Positions 7,359 through 10,123 of a stretch of 10,123 bases of DNA are shown piece after piece (the first letter of the stretch is position 1; each line of letters starts with the position of its first letter). Both the position numbers and the translations under genes were made by a program. The notes below the pieces were generated by a model, which did not search any database, was not told where the DNA came from, and saw only the letters and a program-made list of their open reading frames with translations. Source of the DNA: Coriobacteriales bacterium (GTDB lineage Bacteria; Actinomycetota; Coriobacteriia; Coriobacteriales; UBA8131); contig JAIRTN010000045.1 of NCBI GenBank assembly GCA_031254905.1, forward strand, positions 1-10,123. The letters are read 5' to 3'.

Positions 7359-8780
7359 GTGTTCGATAGTCTCTCCGACCGTTTGCAAGGTGTTTTCAGC
7401 GGGCTGCGCTCGAAGGGCCGCCTGACGGAAAACGATATAGAAGGAGCCATGCGCGAGATACGCCTCGCGCTGCTTGAGGCAGACGTCAACTTTAAGGTTG
7501 TTAAGAGTTTTGTGGCGGCTGTCAAGGAAAAGGCGCTTGCCGCGGACGTGCTTGATTCGCTGACGCCCGCGCAAAATGTTGTGAAAATCGTGTTGGAGCA
7601 GCTTACCGAGCTACTTGGCACCACGGGGACGGGCTTTGCGCTCACTTCGCGCATCCCCAACGTCATTATGCTTGTTGGTTTGCAGGGCTCCGGCAAGACA
7701 ACCGCCGCGGCTAAACTTGCCTATCGCCTCAAGGAACAAGGCCACAGCCCGCTGCTTGTCGCGGCCGACGTCTATCGCCCCGCCGCCGCCGACCAGCTTG
7801 AGACCCTCGGCACGGAGATTGGGGTCAAGGTCTTTCGCGGCGATGGGCGCCGCCCCGTCGAGATTGCCCGCGAGGCGCTTCGCGAGGCAGTAGACACCCT
7901 CAGGAACATCGTCATTATCGACACGGCCGGGCGCTTGCATGTCGATGAGGAAATGATGGCCGAGGCGGTCGCAATCAAGGAGGCGGTGAATCCCGAGCAG
8001 ATTCTCATGGTCGTTGATGCCATGACCGGCCAAGACGTGGTTAATGTTGCCGCGGCCTTTGCCGAGCGGGTCGATTTCGACGGCGTTATCATGGCGAAGA
8101 TGGATGGCGACGCGCGTGGTGGTGGAGCGCTTTCCATCCGCGAAGTCACCGGGAAGCCCATCAAGTTTATTTCGGAAGGGGAGAAGCCCTCCTCGTTTGA
8201 GGAGTTTCATCCTGACCGCATGGCAAAACGCATACTCGGCATGGGCGACGTTGTTACGCTCATCGAGAAGGCTCAAGCCGCTGCCGACGAGGAGTTCTCG
8301 CAGGCAGAAGCGGAGCGCATGGCGCGCGCCGACCTTACCTTCGACGATTTTTTGACCATCAATCGACAGGTGCGCAAACTCGGTGGCATTGGAAGTCTGC
8401 TCAAAGCGCTGCCGGGCGGCGAGAAGGCCCTTGGCGCCGGGCAGGTGGACGAAGGCATACTTGATAAGATGGAGGTCATCATTCACTCGATGACGAAGGG
8501 CGAGCGCGCAAAGCCCTCCATCATCAACGGCTCCCGCCGTCAACGCATCGCCACCGGTGCCGGTGTGCAGGTATTTGAGGTAAATCAACTCATCAAGCAA
8601 TTCGACGAAACGCGCAAGATGATGCGCAAGATGCAGGGCACCATGAACCTGCGGGGCGCAGGCAAAAACCGGAAAGGGAAGAAGGGCAAGGGGACGCGTG
8701 GCAGAGGAATGCGTTCGCTGCCGGGGCTCGGAGGCATGTCGTCCGCCGACCTCAAAGGCCTCGAGGATCTTCTGAAATGA
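7359..8780 (+). CDS. ffh: Signal recognition particle protein Ffh (SRP54 homologue)
   Basis: Ffh binds 4.5S/SRP RNA and hydrophobic signal sequences on nascent chains and pairs with FtsY to deliver them to the Sec translocon. The 473-residue protein has an N domain, then a GTPase domain with GLQGSGKTT (107-115), DVYRPAAADQL, DTAGR (188-192), MTGQDVVN and DGDARGG. The FISEGEKPSSFEEFHPDRM linker and RILGMGDV come next. The Met-rich M domain (from about 311) has the RNA-binding SRRQRIATGAG (392 on), EVNQLIKQFDETRKMMRKMQ and a basic tail. The G4 motif reads AKMDG (246-250) instead of the usual TKxDG. The start is GTG, with AGGAG (7348-7352) 6 bases upstream, and the gap to ftsY is 12 bases. No ylxM precedes it, unlike in many Firmicutes. 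Confidence 0.96.
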   Translation: MFDSLSDRLQGVFSGLRSKGRLTENDIEGAMREIRLALLEADVNFKVVKSFVAAVKEKALAADVLDSLTPAQNVVKIVLEQLTELLGTTGTGFALTSRIPNVIMLVGLQGSGKTTAAAKLAYRLKEQGHSPLLVAADVYRPAAADQLETLGTEIGVKVFRGDGRRPVEIAREALREAVDTLRNIVIIDTAGRLHVDEEMMAEAVAIKEAVNPEQILMVVDAMTGQDVVNVAAAFAERVDFDGVIMAKMDGDARGGGALSIREVTGKPIKFISEGEKPSSFEEFHPDRMAKRILGMGDVVTLIEKAQAAADEEFSQAEAERMARADLTFDDFLTINRQVRKLGGIGSLLKALPGGEKALGAGQVDEGILDKMEVIIHSMTKGERAKPSIINGSRRQRIATGAGVQVFEVNQLIKQFDETRKMMRKMQGTMNLRGAGKNRKGKKGKGTRGRGMRSLPGLGGMSSADLKGLEDLLK

Positions 8781-8820
8781 CATCTCTCCGAAATCTCCAA
8801 AATCTCTCCGGTCTTGTGCT

Positions 8821-8849
8821 TTGCCCGAACGAAGTTTTTGTAGTACCAT
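8821..8849 (+). promoter_or_regulatory. Putative promoter of secG
   Basis: TTGCCC (8821-8826) and TACCAT (8844-8849) are separated by 17 bases and lie about 40 bases before secG, in a 107-base gap after ffh. The match to consensus is partial at both boxes. The gap length supports a separate promoter more than the motifs do. Confidence 0.3.
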
Positions 8850-8887
8850 ACGTGTTTGCGTGTTTTTGATAGAAGGGTTTCGTTTCG

Positions 8888-9154
8888 ATGAACTTTCCAT
8901 TGGTCGCACTGGTCATTTTGCTCATAATATGGTTTATATCCGGCATCGGACTAATCCTGCTGGTTTTGCTACATTCCGGCAAAGGGACGGGTCTGTCTGA
9001 TATAATAGCTGGCTCTGTGTACAACAACACGGCAGGTACCAGTCTGATGGAGAAGAATCTCGACCGCATCACCGTAATTTTTGCGGTTATCTTCTTTCTC
9101 ACGCTGCTCATCCTGATGCTGGTTTATCCCCAAGGTACCATCGCAACCGGTTGA
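8888..9154 (+). CDS. secG: Preprotein translocase subunit SecG
   Basis: SecG is the small auxiliary membrane subunit of the SecYEG channel. The 88-residue protein has two hydrophobic helices (about 4-28 and 61-80) linked by a polar loop. The end of helix 1 runs into LLVLLHSGKGTGLSD, equivalent to the family's LLQSGKGGGL segment, and helix 2 is preceded by EKNLDRITV. The two-helix layout, length and loop motif identify it. AGAAGGG (8871-8877) lies 10 bases before the ATG, a slightly long spacing. It follows the SRP genes, so the window contains three components of one co-translational export route. The downstream tRNA-Leu starts only 23 bases later and probably shares its transcript. Confidence 0.92.
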   Translation: MNFPLVALVILLIIWFISGIGLILLVLLHSGKGTGLSDIIAGSVYNNTAGTSLMEKNLDRITVIFAVIFFLTLLILMLVYPQGTIATG

Positions 9155-9177
9155 TGGCGTCTTGGCACTTCAAAAAT

Positions 9178-9263
9178 GTCGGCGTGGCGGAACGGCAGAC
9201 GCGCTAGCTTGAGGGGCTAGTGTCCGAATGGACGTGAGGGTTCAAATCCCTCCGCCGACACCA
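9178..9263 (+). tRNA. tRNA-Leu (anticodon GAG)
   Basis: The 86-base cloverleaf folds fully. The acceptor GTCGGCG pairs with CGCCGAC, and the D arm is GCG...CGC. The anticodon stem CTAGC/GCTAG encloses the loop TTGAGGG (anticodon GAG, reading CUC and CUU). A long class II variable arm has stem GTCC/GGAC around GAAT. The T arm is GAGGG-TTCAAAT-CCCTC, followed by discriminator A and an encoded CCA. The long variable arm and anticodon fix it as leucine. It sits 23 bases after secG and directly before a strong terminator. Confidence 0.98.
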
Positions 9264-9267
9264 TATG

Positions 9268-9308
9268 ACAATAAACAAAGAGCCCCAGTGGGGCTCTTTG
9301 TTTATTGT
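9268..9308. terminator. Bidirectional intrinsic terminator
   Basis: A perfect inverted repeat has 19-base arms, ACAATAAACAAAGAGCCCC (9268-9286) and its exact complement (9290-9308), around an AGT loop. The GC core next to A/T-rich flanks gives a T-rich 3' side on both strands. It can therefore end the secG/tRNA transcript and the convergent GH3 transcript. It overlaps the last codons and stop codon of the GH3 gene. Confidence 0.92.
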
Positions 9309-10123
9309 AATGCGGTTATACGGAGGAATTTGAACCCGTGCTTTTCGAACTCCTGTTGGATTTGACTGGCGGCGATGGCTTCGAGGACGCGGCGGCAGGA
9401 GCGGGTTAGATCCTCGGCGGTAAAGCGGCCTTGGCGAAAGCTGCGCTTCAGGGCTTTGATTGCCGGTGGGCCGCCGGGCATTATCAGGTCGTTGCCGGCG
9501 GCTAAGGCCAAGCCCGGGTCCGCCATGCCCGCACTGGTGGAAAACCAGTCGCTCATCACCACGCCGACAAAACCCCACTCGTCGCGCAACAGCCGTGTGC
9601 AGAGGTCGCGGCTGTTGGCCGTATAGGTGCCGTTGAGCAGGTTGTAGCTGGTCATTACGCCCTTGGCCTTGCCCTCGCGCACCGCCAGACGAAAGCCCTT
9701 CAGGTAAATCTCGCGCAGGGCTCGCTGGCCGACAATACTGTTGGAATGATTGCGGTTATCTTCCTGATTATTGGCGGCAAAATGCTTGAGTGTCACATAA
9801 CAGCCTGCGTGGGATTGCACGCCTTGGGTCAGAGCGGCGGCGGTGAAGCCGGTCAGTATGGGATCCTCGCTGAAGTACTCGAAGTTGCGTCCGCAGAGTG
9901 GGTTACGGTGGATGTTCATGCCCGGCGCCAGCCAGAAGCTGACACCGAAGGCCTCCATCTCGGTACCGATGGCGTTGCCGACATCCCTCAGCAACTCGGT
10001 ATTCCAAGTCTGGGCCAAGGCCGTCCCCACCGGGAACGCCGTGGTGTAGGCATAGAGCAACTGCCCGTCGCTTTCCTTGCCGATAACTCCCCCTTTGAGC
10101 GGCGCGGGCAGATAGTTCATCAT
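9302..10123 (-). CDS. Glycoside hydrolase family 3 enzyme (beta-glucosidase-like), catalytic domain, partial at window edge
   Basis: The last 273 codons of a GH3 hydrolase are visible; the gene runs off the right edge, and the ATG at the border is probably internal. Visible motifs are the substrate-pocket segments APGMNIHRNPLCGRNFEYFS and TLKHFAANNQEDNR (K113, H114 of the visible part), SERALREIYLKGF-like sequence, MTSYNLLNG and the nucleophile motif GVVMSDW (Asp192). NDLIMPGG and a final helix follow. The catalytic barrel (GH3 N-type) lies at the C-terminus. This matches the circularly permuted GH3 subgroup, in which the GH3 C-type and Fn3-like domains come first, so about 400-500 more residues are expected upstream. 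The likely role is hydrolysis of beta-linked glucosides or other plant or dietary glycosides; the substrate cannot be told. The last ~20 residues (EFEKHGFKFLRITALQ) look non-canonical and include tRNA-like sequence. Confidence 0.9.
   Translation of the reverse strand: MMNYLPAPLKGGVIGKESDGQLLYAYTTAFPVGTALAQTWNTELLRDVGNAIGTEMEAFGVSFWLAPGMNIHRNPLCGRNFEYFSEDPILTGFTAAALTQGVQSHAGCYVTLKHFAANNQEDNRNHSNSIVGQRALREIYLKGFRLAVREGKAKGVMTSYNLLNGTYTANSRDLCTRLLRDEWGFVGVVMSDWFSTSAGMADPGLALAAGNDLIMPGGPPAIKALKRSFRQGRFTAEDLTRSCRRVLEAIAASQIQQEFEKHGFKFLRITALQ

Noticed and set aside
6249..7574. Minus-strand frame of 441 codons opposite ftsY and the smc end
   Set aside because: Antisense shadow of FtsY and SMC with no family motifs.
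7611..8909. Minus-strand frame of 432 codons opposite ffh
   Set aside because: Antisense shadow of Ffh; the + strand frame has complete SRP motifs.
9178..9337. Direct-repeat attachment site pair for an integrative element at the tRNA-Leu 3' end
   Set aside because: The second tRNA-like copy is inverted, not direct, and no integrase is in the window, so a standard att pair is not supported.
9204..9578. Minus-strand frame reading through the tRNA (CRRRDLNPHVH-type peptide)
   Set aside because: This peptide is the well-known false translation of an antisense tRNA gene, and the rest of the frame overlaps the GH3 gene out of frame.

Overview
The window is a G+C-rich bacterial chromosome segment. 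It carries a compact, co-directional block of housekeeping genes on the + strand, with unrelated minus-strand sequence at both edges. The protein signatures suggest a high-GC Gram-positive lineage. SMC, Ffh, FtsY and a SecG with an HSGKGTGLSD loop and an EKNLDR motif read most like Coriobacteriia-type Actinobacteria, possibly gut-associated. This is judged from memory of family sequences, not from a search.

Layout. Positions 1-428 hold about 100 bases with no recognised gene and then a minus-strand, 5'-truncated SAM-methyltransferase remnant. Its apparent N-terminus is built from short direct repeats next to the rpmF promoter. rpmF (ribosomal protein L32) follows at 538-717. A 173-base gap with a strong hairpin terminator separates it from plsX (891-1892), rnc (1894-2619), smc (2713-6402), ftsY (6402-7346) and ffh (7359-8780). 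plsX/rnc, smc/ftsY and ftsY/ffh are 12 bases or less apart or overlap, so translational coupling is likely. secG (8888-9154) probably has its own promoter and is followed 23 bases later by tRNA-Leu(GAG). A perfect 19-bp-arm hairpin then serves as a likely bidirectional terminator against a convergent minus-strand gene. That gene is the catalytic domain of a glycoside hydrolase family 3 enzyme and runs off the right edge.

How the genes fit together. PlsX starts phospholipid acyl-chain supply. Ffh and FtsY are the SRP targeting GTPase pair that brings nascent membrane proteins to the translocon, of which SecG is an auxiliary subunit. RNase III processes structured RNA, SMC organises the chromosome, and L32 and tRNA-Leu serve translation. 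The block therefore joins membrane growth, protein export, translation and chromosome segregation.

I see no defence island, CRISPR array, prophage or evident new multi-gene system. The points that deserve a second look are smaller. One is a terminator squeezed directly before plsX, overlapped by a possible short leader ORF. Another is an RNase III whose usual catalytic Asp is replaced by Asn. A third is an inverted, near-identical copy of the tRNA-Leu 3' end inside the tail of the GH3 gene. The fourth is a repeat cluster upstream of the rpmF promoter.
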